Shown here: positions 8,216 through 15,854 of the stretch, one piece after another
How the letters are laid out: each line of letters begins with the position of its first letter
Position numbering within the stretch: position 1 is the stretch's first letter
Assembly (NCBI RefSeq): GCF_014596475.1
Contig: NZ_MECJ01000009.1
Span: 248,001 to 312,000, forward strand
DNA length: 64,000 nt
Direction: 5' to 3'
Source: Streptomyces sp. CBMA152
GTDB lineage: Bacteria > Actinomycetota > Actinomycetes > Streptomycetales > Streptomycetaceae
Position numbers and translations under genes: made by a program
The notes under the pieces: generated by a model
What the model saw: only the letters and a program-made list of their open reading frames with translations
Told to the model about the DNA's origin: nothing
Databases searched by the model: none

Positions 8216-10137
8216 CGTGCCGCCACCGGGATTTGCTCGTCCGCGGCCTCGGTGGCGATGAGGAAGTTCCGTGTCATGTCGGGTGCGGCTTCCCCGATCC
8301 GGGTGAGTTCCGCGTTGGTGGCGAGGGGGGCGACGTGCACGAAACGGTCCGCGTCCTCGAAGAGGATCCCCAACGCGCGCCAGTCCGCGAGCAGTTGGCT
8401 CACCCGCGACTCCGGTACGGGTGAGCCGAACCGGGCGGTGAGCCGCCGCGTCAGCGTGTGCACGCTGCGTGGCTCCTCCAGCAGCCGGAAGGCGGCCACC
8501 TCGATCGGCTCGTCAAGTGTCAGCGTCGACCAGTCGAACCCATGACGGCGACTCACCAGGACGATCTTGTGGCCGAGGTCGTGATGCGTCAGCATGCTGG
8601 TCCGGTGCAGCTCACGCCACCGCGCGACGGACTGTTCCAGTTGCTCGGCCAGAGCCGAGTCGATCCCGGCGGGCGGGGCGTCGAAGACGTAGGCAAGGTC
8701 GTACAGCTCCTGCTCCGGAAGATCGTAGATCCGCGCGTAGTGCGGGGCAGGTTTCAAGTCGGTGAAGCCGAGCTCCGGCCGGTCGAAATAGGGACTGAAC
8801 CTCTCGATGGCGATACGGGTCACCCCCTCGGGCGGGGCGAGGTGGTGCAGGGCGGGCAGCTGGCCCATCACCGAGGTGTAGTTGTCGTCGCTCTCTTCGG
8901 GGAAGCCGTACAGGTAGTTCCACACCGTCCACAGTCCTGCGGACTGGGCGTCGCGCAGATGCCGCACGTTCTGGCAGCCGGTCACGCCCTTGTTCATCTG
9001 CTGCAGCACGCGCGTGCTGAGGCTTTCGATGCCGGGCTGGACGTGCACGAGCCCGGCATCGGCGAGGGTACGCAGCTCGCGGTAGCGCAGGTTGGACTTG
9101 ATCTCGTAGTGGAACCGGAAGTCGCTTCCGGTGTCGATCAGTGCCGGGAGCAGGTGCCGGACGAACCCCATGTCGAGAATGTTGTCCACCACCACGACGT
9201 CCAGCACGTGATGCCGTCGCGCGAGCGAGGTGATCTCGTGGAGGAAGTCCACCGGCTCCTTGCTGCGGAACGCCATCGACGAGCCGTTCAGACCGCAGAA
9301 GGTGCAGTGGTGCTTCTCGCCCCACCAGCAGCCGCGCGACCCTTCGAGCACGAGTTTCGGCTCGATGTGGCAACGCGCGGACGAGTGCTCGACCCGGGTG
9401 AAGTAGGCGTCGTAGTCCGGACTTCTCCAGTGGCGCGGCGGCAGCGGAGCCGCGGACATGTCGTTCGCCACCCGGGTGCCGTCCTCGGCGGTCCAGCACA
9501 GTCCCGGCACGGCTGCCGCGTCCCCGTGTCCGCGCAGGACGTCGAGCAGGGCCGGGAACGCCCGCTCGGCCTCGCCGCGGACGACGTAGTCGAGATACGG
9601 GAAGTTCCGGTGCAGGGCCGCTCCTTGCGGGCCGTCGCAGTTGGCGCCGCCGAGGACGACGACGGTCTGCGGCGCGAGTCGCTTGATCTGTCGCGCCGCG
9701 GCCAGTGCGGCGGTGCTCTGCTGGAACGTGGTCGTGAAGCCGACCAGTTCACAGCCGGTCTCCACGATGCGGGTGGCCAGCTCGTCGATGAACCTGGGTG
9801 CCGACTCGTGCAGCCGGATGCTCGTCTCGCGCAGCCGCTCGTCGAGACCGCTCGCCATGTCCTTGCGGAACTCGGTCATGCGCCACGCCGGATCGCCGTA
9901 GAGGGCACTGGAGAAGACCCAGTCGCCGTAGCCGTCGAAATAGGCGCGGGTGGCGAAGAAGTCGTAGTCCTCGGCGGTGAGGCCGCTCTCGCGGGCGGCC
10001 CAGTCGTAGTAGTCCAGGTTCGCGCAGAGCGTTTCGACCTCGGCGCCGTGCTCACGCGCGATCCCGTGCAGGATGCCGAGGCCGAGTGAGGGCGTGTCCA
10101 GCGCAGCCCACGGCATGTTCACCAGCGTCGCACGCAC
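8212..10137 (-). CDS. cobalamin-type radical SAM RiPP maturase (C-methyltransferase family)
   Basis: The protein has 641 residues from GTG 10137, chosen because GGAAGGAG lies 8 bases upstream; the longer open frame to 10308 would run through the peptide gene. Residues 1-200 resemble a B12-binding Rossmann domain (VNMPWAALDTPSLGLGIL, FTTTFQQS, VVLGGANCDG, VVRGEAERAFPALL). The radical SAM domain follows with the unusual cluster C270-x7-C278-x2-C281 (RGCWWGEKHHCTFCGLNG), typical of the RiPP maturation radical SAM protein 1 group (TIGR03975) rather than CxxxCxxC. Downstream are VQPGIESLSTRVL and a C-terminal winged-helix-like segment. Relatives methylate unactivated sp3 carbons of peptides. Here the likely substrate is the 35-residue product encoded just upstream. 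Confidence 0.85.
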   Translation of the reverse strand: MRATLVNMPWAALDTPSLGLGILHGIAREHGAEVETLCANLDYYDWAARESGLTAEDYDFFATRAYFDGYGDWVFSSALYGDPAWRMTEFRKDMASGLDERLRETSIRLHESAPRFIDELATRIVETGCELVGFTTTFQQSTAALAAARQIKRLAPQTVVVLGGANCDGPQGAALHRNFPYLDYVVRGEAERAFPALLDVLRGHGDAAAVPGLCWTAEDGTRVANDMSAAPLPPRHWRSPDYDAYFTRVEHSSARCHIEPKLVLEGSRGCWWGEKHHCTFCGLNGSSMAFRSKEPVDFLHEITSLARRHHVLDVVVVDNILDMGFVRHLLPALIDTGSDFRFHYEIKSNLRYRELRTLADAGLVHVQPGIESLSTRVLQQMNKGVTGCQNVRHLRDAQSAGLWTVWNYLYGFPEESDDNYTSVMGQLPALHHLAPPEGVTRIAIERFSPYFDRPELGFTDLKPAPHYARIYDLPEQELYDLAYVFDAPPAGIDSALAEQLEQSVARWRELHRTSMLTHHDLGHKIVLVSRRHGFDWSTLTLDEPIEVAAFRLLEEPRSVHTLTRRLTARFGSPVPESRVSQLLADWRALGILFEDADRFVHVAPLATNAELTRIGEAAPDMTRNFLIATEAADEQIPVAAR

Positions 10138-10145
10138 GGCGCCCG

Positions 10146-10153
10146 CTCCTTCC
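10146..10153 (-). promoter_or_regulatory. strong ribosome-binding site fixing the radical SAM start
   Basis: GGAAGGAG lies 8 bases before GTG 10137, between the TGA of the 35-codon gene (10164-10166) and the maturase. It rules out the longer in-frame extension of the maturase and leaves the upstream 110 bases free for the peptide gene. Confidence 0.7.
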
Positions 10154-10163
10154 GACGGAGATC

Positions 10164-10271
10164 TCAACGCTGTTCGCTGCTCTTGGTCTTGGGACTCCCG
10201 ATACCGACGACGGGCGAGTTGCCGTTCTTGGACCTGGTCCGAGGGTCGACCAGGATCGTGGTCTTCTTCAT
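10164..10271 (-). CDS. candidate RiPP precursor peptide, 35 residues
   Basis: ATG 10271 to TGA 10164-10166 encodes 35 residues, too short for routine gene calling. It begins MKKTTILVDPR, has a basic TRSK stretch, then NGNSPVVGIGSP and a KTKSSEQR tail. It has no Cys, Trp, Phe or Tyr, which argues against lanthionine, thiazole or sactionine chemistry and suits C-methylation of aliphatic side chains (Val, Ile, Pro). It sits 61 bases after the SARP stop and 26 bases before the maturase start. Its own ribosome site is weak (CGGAAC about 12 bases away). No Gly-Gly leader cut or protease site is evident. The precursor role is inferred from position, size and the partner enzyme; another possibility is a leader or attenuator peptide. 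Confidence 0.6.
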   Translation of the reverse strand: MKKTTILVDPRTRSKNGNSPVVGIGSPKTKSSEQR

Positions 10272-10332
10272 GATCGGCACGTTCCGTTCTGGGTCGTTGG
10301 GATGGCACGCGAAAGCTAGCCGGGCAGGCTAC

Positions 10333-13300
10333 CTATTTCCTTCCGGTGTCATTCCACCTGGTCACCGACTCGACCGGGGCCGCAAGACCGGGTGGCAGGC
10401 GGTGGCCCAGGTACTGCACGAGGCTCCTCGCGTACCGGCGCGCGGTGTCCGCTCGCTCCTCGGCGCCCATCGCGCTCAGGGCGTCGGCGAGCAGCTCGGC
10501 GGTGGACAGCAGGAGGTGGTGCACCGGCTCCGCGCTCATGATGCTGATCGCCTCGCCGAGCCGGGACACGGCACGGTCGGCATGGCCGTCGGCGAGTTCC
10601 AACGCCGCACAGACGTAGAGCATTTCGCCGGTGCCGAACCCCAGCTGCATCTCCTGCAGCAGCCTGCTGCCCTCCTCCACGAAGCGCCGGGCCGCGGGAT
10701 CATTGAGTGCGAGCAGGATCAGCCCGAGCGTCAGATGACTGAAGGCTTCGTACGGGCGATCCCCCAGCTCGTGGAAGACCGCGAGTGCGGACTCGGCGGA
10801 CCTGCGTGCCTCCTCGACCTCCTGGCGATGGCGCAGCACCACCGCCAGGTAGCGCAGGGCAAGCGCCTCCTCACGTCGGCTGTGCAGTCCACGGCCGAGC
10901 GCGACGGCGTCGCGCAGGGCCTCCGCGGCCGCTGCCCAATCGGCCTGCGCATAGTGGATCGTGCCGAGTTCCCGTGTTCCCTGGGCTTCGGCGACGCGGT
11001 TGGAACCGGCTCGGGCGAGTTCGAGCGCTTCGGAGACCCGTACCAGCGCGGCACCGTGCTCGCCTGCCGCTCGCAGCGCGGCCGCCTCGACAACGGCGGC
11101 CTCGGCTTCGATGGCCTTGTGGCCGAGATCTTGGAGCAGACCACGGGCCCGCACCGCCATGTCCAGGCCGGTCACCGGATCGTTCTGGAGGATGCGCAGG
11201 GGGGCCAGCCGCAGCAGCATCACACCGACACCGACCGTGTCGCCCGCGCGCCGGCAGGCCGCGAGGGCGACACTGTGGGACTCCTCCCAGTCGCCGTAGC
11301 GATGCCGCAGATCGAGGAAGTCGGTCAGGCCGTCGGCGAGGGCCCAGGCGACCTGGCTCAGCCGCAGGTCGTGTGCCTGCCGGATCGCGATCATGAGGGA
11401 CGCCCGCTCTGCTTCCCACCAGGCCAGGGGCGAGGCGAGTATCAGGTCCACGTCGGCGGAGTGGAAGCCGTCGTAGCGGTCCGGGCCCACGAAGGACAGC
11501 GGTGACCAGCCGCGAAAGCGCGCTCCGCGAAAGCGCTCCGCGGCCTCGGTTGCCAGCGTGAGCCAGGTGCTCAGTGCCCGGACCAGCGCCATCAGGCGCT
11601 GCGGCTCGGGGTGTTCGCTCTCCGCCCGCTCTCTCGCGTACAGCCGGACGAGGTCGTGGTAGCGGTAGCGGGTCTGGCCCGTGGCGTCGCAGTGGGCGAT
11701 GTCGAGCAGCTGCGCGTTGACGAGTTCCTCGATGATGTCCTCGGCCTCGTCGAGCGAGACGTCGAGGAGCGGAGCGACGACCCACGCCGCGAAGTCGGCC
11801 ACCTCCAGCAGGCCCAGCAGGCAGAAGGCCCGCTGTTCTCGCGGGTGCAGGCCCTGGTAGCCGATCGCGAGGCTGGCCCGGACCTCCAGATCGCCGGCGA
11901 CCAGGACGTCCAGCCGTCTGCGTTCGTCCGTGAGCCGCCGGGCGAACCACGCCAGATCTCCGCGCGCGTGCAGGGCGAAGCGTGCCGCGGCGATCCGTAC
12001 CGCGAGCGGCAGGTGGCCGCACAGCCGCGCGACCTCCAGGGTGGTGACGTGATCGCTGCCCAGCAGGTGGGCACCGGCGGTGCGTTCGAGCAGCTCCACG
12101 GACTCCTGCGAGCCGAAGACATCGAGCGCCAGGTGATGGGCGGACTCAAGCCCGGCCAGGCGCGGCCTGCTGGTGATGAGCACCGCACACCCCGGCGAGC
12201 TCGGCAGCAGAGGGCGTACCTGCGCCTCGTCGACGGCGTCGTCGAGAAGGATCAGCAGGCGGCGTCCGGTGCTGCGGCTGCGGAACAGCTGCGCACATTC
12301 GTCGATGTCGTCCGGGATCAGCCAGTCGTCGACTCCCAGGGCGCGCAGGAAGCGTTTGAGGACGACGAGCGGGGCCACCGGTTGCGCTTCGGGACCCCGC
12401 AGACGGACGTAGAGCTGGCCGTCCGGGAAGGCATCGCTGACCCGGCGAGCGGCGTGGACGGCCAAGGTCGTCTTGCCCACCCCGCCCTTTCCGGAGACCC
12501 CCACCAGGGCGGGTGCGTCCTCGTGGGCCGCCGTGAGCAGGGCGCAGATCCGCTGGGTCTGTACGAGGCGACCGGTGAAATCGGCGATGGTGGGCGGCAG
12601 TTGGGCCGGTGCGGGACGCAGGCGCGTTCCCTCGCCTCCGCGTGACTCCAGCCCCGGGTCTCCGGCCAGGATCGACTCGTGCAGGCGCTGCAGTTCCGGT
12701 CCGGGGTCGATACCGAGTTCCTCGGCGAGCAGCACACGGCCGTCGTGATACGTGGCCAGCGCCTCGGCCACTCGGCCGGACCGGTACAGGGCCGTCATCA
12801 GATGGCCGCGCAGCTGCTCGCGCAGAGGATGGTCGGCGACGAGGGAGCGGAGCTCACCGACGAGTTCGCTGTGCCGCCCGAGGGACAGATCGGTCTCGAT
12901 CAGGTCGAGCACGGCGCCGATGCGCCGCTCCGCCAAGGCGGGTGCCTCCATGTCGATCAGATACTCGGTGCCGTCCGCGAGGGGTTCTCCTCGCCACAGC
13001 GCGAGCGCGGTCCGGAACGACTCGGCGGCCTCCGGACACCGATCGGCCTCCAGCGCCGCGCGCGCGGCGCAGACATCGTGGTCGAAGGCCTGCAGATCGA
13101 GCCGGTTCTCCCCCAGATGCAGCTGGTACCCGCCTCCGAAACGGACGATGACGTCGGGGCCGAGCTCGGCGCGCAGTTGGGATACGCACTTGTGCACCTG
13201 CGTGGCGGCGGTCGCCGGCGGGGCTTCCCCCCACAACACGCTGACCAGCCGCTCGGTCGGCACGACCTGGTCCACGCGGAGCAGCAGGGCGGCCAGCACG

Positions 13301-13383
13301 GATCGCGTCTTGCGGCCGTTGAGTCGGACGGTGCGTCCGTCCCGCCATGCCTCGATGGGGCCGAGCACACGGAAATCCAGCAT
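10333..13383 (-). CDS. AfsR/SARP-family pathway activator (OmpR-type HTH, BTAD, NB-ARC, TPR)
   Basis: The 1016-residue protein begins MLDFRVLGPIEAWRDG and has a winged helix with KTRSVLAALLL and LVSVLWGEAPP (residues 1-90). A bacterial transcriptional activation domain follows (about 95-240, ending in EELGIDPGPELQRLHESIL). An NB-ARC ATPase has Walker A GVSGKGGVGKTTLA near residue 297, Walker B LLILLDD, and a GLPLA-like GHLPLAVRI. C-terminal TPR-like helices run from about 650 to 1000. This is the large AfsR-like class of SARP, which binds heptamer direct repeats and recruits RNA polymerase. It is divergent from the alpha-oxoamine synthase operon and directly upstream of the peptide/maturase genes, so it probably controls both arms. 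Confidence 0.95.
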   Translation of the reverse strand: MLDFRVLGPIEAWRDGRTVRLNGRKTRSVLAALLLRVDQVVPTERLVSVLWGEAPPATAATQVHKCVSQLRAELGPDVIVRFGGGYQLHLGENRLDLQAFDHDVCAARAALEADRCPEAAESFRTALALWRGEPLADGTEYLIDMEAPALAERRIGAVLDLIETDLSLGRHSELVGELRSLVADHPLREQLRGHLMTALYRSGRVAEALATYHDGRVLLAEELGIDPGPELQRLHESILAGDPGLESRGGEGTRLRPAPAQLPPTIADFTGRLVQTQRICALLTAAHEDAPALVGVSGKGGVGKTTLAVHAARRVSDAFPDGQLYVRLRGPEAQPVAPLVVLKRFLRALGVDDWLIPDDIDECAQLFRSRSTGRRLLILLDDAVDEAQVRPLLPSSPGCAVLITSRPRLAGLESAHHLALDVFGSQESVELLERTAGAHLLGSDHVTTLEVARLCGHLPLAVRIAAARFALHARGDLAWFARRLTDERRRLDVLVAGDLEVRASLAIGYQGLHPREQRAFCLLGLLEVADFAAWVVAPLLDVSLDEAEDIIEELVNAQLLDIAHCDATGQTRYRYHDLVRLYARERAESEHPEPQRLMALVRALSTWLTLATEAAERFRGARFRGWSPLSFVGPDRYDGFHSADVDLILASPLAWWEAERASLMIAIRQAHDLRLSQVAWALADGLTDFLDLRHRYGDWEESHSVALAACRRAGDTVGVGVMLLRLAPLRILQNDPVTGLDMAVRARGLLQDLGHKAIEAEAAVVEAAALRAAGEHGAALVRVSEALELARAGSNRVAEAQGTRELGTIHYAQADWAAAAEALRDAVALGRGLHSRREEALALRYLAVVLRHRQEVEEARRSAESALAVFHELGDRPYEAFSHLTLGLILLALNDPAARRFVEEGSRLLQEMQLGFGTGEMLYVCAALELADGHADRAVSRLGEAISIMSAEPVHHLLLSTAELLADALSAMGAEERADTARRYARSLVQYLGHRLPPGLAAPVESVTRWNDTGRK

Positions 13384-13513
13384 GGCTCTCCCCGGTCGTG
13401 TGGTCAGCAGGCAACGGTGTGAGAGATGCCATCCGCCCCCCGGCCAACGGCGCGTCAGCCTATCCAGATGATCGTGTCCTCCTCAAGACCTGCGGTCCGC
13501 CGGTACCGGTCGC

Positions 13514-13542
13514 CGGGAAGAGTTCCGGAAGATTCCCGGAAG
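13514..13542 (+). promoter_or_regulatory. SARP-type operator: three heptamer direct repeats with 4-bp spacers
   Basis: The heptamers are CGGGAAG (13514-13520), CCGGAAG (13525-13531) and CCGGAAG (13536-13542), separated by exactly 4 bases and so in 11-bp register on one DNA face. This is the arrangement recognised by SARP activators upstream of -10 elements. They lie about 200 bases upstream of the alpha-oxoamine synthase start, on the promoter shared with the SARP gene. The same bases also form nested inverted repeats (CCGGGAA, then TTCCGGAA, then TTCCCGG), so a dimeric repressor site is an alternative. Confidence 0.6.
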
Positions 13543-13626
13543 CCCACTCCGCAACAGTGAAGCCGTCAAAAGGCACCGGCAGAACGACGGCGATACCGCC
13601 ACGCCGCGTGAGCGATCACCTCGGCC

Positions 13627-13638
13627 GGAACCGGTTCC
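13627..13638. promoter_or_regulatory. perfect 12-bp palindrome in the operon promoter region
   Basis: GGAACCGGTTCC is a perfect palindrome about 100 bases upstream of the alpha-oxoamine synthase start and 85 bases downstream of the heptamer repeats. It could be an operator for a second regulator or a chance GC-rich palindrome; nothing in the window identifies a partner. Confidence 0.3.
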
Positions 13639-13738
13639 CCTGTGCGAGCGGCACCCCGGCCCCCACGACCGGCCCCTCCCACAGCCGCCCATCCCCACGC
13701 CCCACCAACCAACCTGACAGCGCCCTGAGGGGAATCAC

Positions 13739-14950
13739 ATGACTGTCGAGATCCTGGAAACACCGAGACGGACGTCGATCCTGGACCCCCTGCGGCTCCA
13801 GCTCGACGAGCTCAAGGCCAAGCGGCTCTACCGGGACTTCCTCCCCGTCGCCCACCAGGCGGCCCAGCCCGGCCACACCTGGCACCACGACCGCCTGGTG
13901 CAGGTCTGGTGCAGCAACGACTACCTGGGCCTGAGCCAGCACCCGGATGCCATCGCGGCGCAGCAGGCCTCGGTCGCACGGCACGGCACCGGCACCGGCG
14001 GGTCGCGCAACATCGCCGGCACCAGCGTGGCGCACGTCGAGCTCGAACACCGGCTGGCCCAGTGGCACGGCAAGGAACGCGCCCTCATCTTCTCCAGCGG
14101 CTACGTGGCCAACTTCGAGTCGCTCAGCACCCTGATCGCCGCCACACCCGGCATGGTGGTCTTCTCGGACGCGCTCAACCACCGCTCGCTGATCGAGGGC
14201 ATCGTCCGCTCCGGCGCGGCCAAGCAGGTGTTCGCGCACAACGACCTGGACGACCTGCGCGCACGCCTGGCCGCTACCCCCGCCCACCTGCCGAAACTCA
14301 TCGTGTTCGAGTCCGTGTACTCCATGGACGGCGACACCTCGCCGCTGTCGGACATCCTCGATCTCGCCGAGCGCTTCCAGGCGCTGACCTGGCTCGACGA
14401 GACGCACGCGATCGGCGTACGAGGCGTCACCGGCGCCGGCCTCAGCGAGGAGCTCGGCGACCGCCGCGCCACCTTCGTACAAGGGGTCTTCGGCAAGTCG
14501 CTCGGCACCGTGGGCGGATACGTGGCCGGCCCCGACGTGGCCCTGGACTATGTGCGCTCGCAGGCGCCGGGGTTCATCTTCACCACGGCACTGCCGCAGG
14601 CCTCGATGGACGCCACCCTCTGCACGCTGGACCTCGTCCAGAAAGGCACCGAGCTCCGTGCCGCGCTGGCCGACAACACCGCCCTCATGAAGGCCGAACT
14701 ACGGGCCCGCGGCATCGAGTTCCTCGACGCCGACAGCCACCTCGTGCCGGTGATGGTGCGCGGCGCCGAGCGGGTCCGCGACGTGGCCGCCATGCTCCTG
14801 GACCACCACGACATCTACGTCCAGCCGATCAACTACCCCTCGGTGGCCGCCGGCAGCGAGCGCTACCGCGTGACGGTGGCCCCGTTCCGCACGCCGGAAC
14901 AGATCGCGCACTTCGCCGCATCGCTGCACCACTGCCTGCAGGCCCTTTAA
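13739..14950 (+). CDS. alpha-oxoamine synthase, 5-aminolevulinate synthase-like
   Basis: The 403-residue PLP enzyme starts at ATG 13739 behind GAGGGG. Family features are WCSNDYLGLSQHP, GTGTGGSRNIAGT, HRLAQWHGKERALIFSSGY, SVYSMDGDTSPL, WLDETHAIGV (PLP ring-binding Asp/His) and FGKSLGTVGG with Schiff-base Lys253. Overall it is closest to 5-aminolevulinate synthase. In natural-product clusters such enzymes condense an amino acid with an acyl-CoA or acyl carrier, giving an alpha-amino ketone, or supply 5-aminolevulinate for C5N units. Streptomycetes make haem precursors by the glutamyl-tRNA route, so this copy is probably dedicated to secondary metabolism. It is the first gene of the rightward operon. 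Confidence 0.9.
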   Translation: MTVEILETPRRTSILDPLRLQLDELKAKRLYRDFLPVAHQAAQPGHTWHHDRLVQVWCSNDYLGLSQHPDAIAAQQASVARHGTGTGGSRNIAGTSVAHVELEHRLAQWHGKERALIFSSGYVANFESLSTLIAATPGMVVFSDALNHRSLIEGIVRSGAAKQVFAHNDLDDLRARLAATPAHLPKLIVFESVYSMDGDTSPLSDILDLAERFQALTWLDETHAIGVRGVTGAGLSEELGDRRATFVQGVFGKSLGTVGGYVAGPDVALDYVRSQAPGFIFTTALPQASMDATLCTLDLVQKGTELRAALADNTALMKAELRARGIEFLDADSHLVPVMVRGAERVRDVAAMLLDHHDIYVQPINYPSVAAGSERYRVTVAPFRTPEQIAHFAASLHHCLQAL

Positions 14951-14978
14951 CCCCGACCTTGATACCGGAGGAATCGTG

Positions 14979-15854
14979 ATGACCAAGAAGCCGTGCAACC
15001 CGTTCGTCGGCGTGGAGTACACCGGTGTGGACTACGACGACCTGCAGGACCCCACCCTGTGGGCCGAGTTGGTCGACTCGCTGCACGCGCACGACGTGGT
15101 CGTGGTCCGCTCCATCGACCTGACGCCGCATCAGCAGATCGAGCTGGCCCGGCGGCTGGGCTCTCCCGTGCCGTTCGTGATCAGCAAGTACCGGCACCCG
15201 GAGTTCGAGGAGATCATGATCTCCTCGAACGAGCAGAAGGACGGCAAGCCGGTCGGCGTGGCCCGGGTCGGCAACTTCTGGCACCAGGACTCCACGTTCG
15301 TGGCCGACCCCGCGCCGTTCACCATGCTGCACGGCGTCAACGTGCCGTCCACCAGCGGGCACACCCAGTTCGCCAGCGCGGTGGACGTGTACGAGCGCCT
15401 CTCCGAGGAGTGGAGGGTCCGGCTGGCCGACAGGACCGGCAACCACACCGTGAGCAAGCGGCTGCGCATACGTCCGGAGCACGTGGGTCTGTCCGCGGCC
15501 GAGTTCCGGGCCCAGGCCGAGCACGAGCACCCCCCGGTCCAGCACCCGGTGATCTGCAAGGACGAGCAGACCGGCCGCGCGTACGTCTACGGCAGCCGGG
15601 AGTACATGGACGGCGTCGAGGGCTTCGACCCCAACGAGAACGAGGCCTTCTTCTCGATGCTGGACGAGCTGATCACGGACGAGAGCCACGTCTACACCCA
15701 CCAGTGGACCCCGAACGACCTGGTCATCTGGAAGACCCGCACGACCTACCACATCGCCACCGAGGTCGAACCGGGCGTGGGGCGCACCGTGCACCGGGTC
15801 AGCATCGAGGCGGCGGACAGCGACGCGGCGCCGGTCGAAGAGCGGGTGCAGTGA
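14979..15854 (+). CDS. TauD/TfdA-like Fe(II)/2-oxoglutarate dioxygenase
   Basis: The 291-residue protein starts at ATG 14979, 6 bases after GGAGGA; an in-frame GTG immediately precedes it. The facial triad is visible as H102-x-D104 in FWHQDSTF and distal H272 in GVGRTVHRVSI, whose following Arg273 is well placed to bind 2-oxoglutarate. The N-terminal VVVVRSIDLTPHQQIELARRLG and the HGVNVP segment are typical of the family. It should hydroxylate or desaturate a small molecule or a carrier- or peptide-bound residue. It overlaps the next gene by GTGA. Confidence 0.9.
   Translation: MTKKPCNPFVGVEYTGVDYDDLQDPTLWAELVDSLHAHDVVVVRSIDLTPHQQIELARRLGSPVPFVISKYRHPEFEEIMISSNEQKDGKPVGVARVGNFWHQDSTFVADPAPFTMLHGVNVPSTSGHTQFASAVDVYERLSEEWRVRLADRTGNHTVSKRLRIRPEHVGLSAAEFRAQAEHEHPPVQHPVICKDEQTGRAYVYGSREYMDGVEGFDPNENEAFFSMLDELITDESHVYTHQWTPNDLVIWKTRTTYHIATEVEPGVGRTVHRVSIEAADSDAAPVEERVQ

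Larger units (their letters stand above)
13384..13738. promoter_or_regulatory. divergent promoter region of the SARP gene and the biosynthetic operon
   Basis: These 355 bases hold no open frame of coding character. They contain three 11-bp-phased heptamers (13514-13542), a 12-bp perfect palindrome (13627-13638) and the GAGGGG ribosome site before ATG 13739. I could not place -10/-35 elements with confidence. Confidence 0.6.

Noticed and set aside
10315..10332. Small inverted repeat TAGCC-GGGCA-GGCTA just after the SARP stop
   Set aside because: A 5-bp stem is too short to call a terminator, and calling one would contradict likely read-through into the peptide gene.
13739..14950. Housekeeping haem-pathway 5-aminolevulinate synthase
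   Set aside because: Streptomycetes normally use the glutamyl-tRNA route, and the gene sits at the head of a secondary-metabolism operon, so a dedicated biosynthetic role is more likely.
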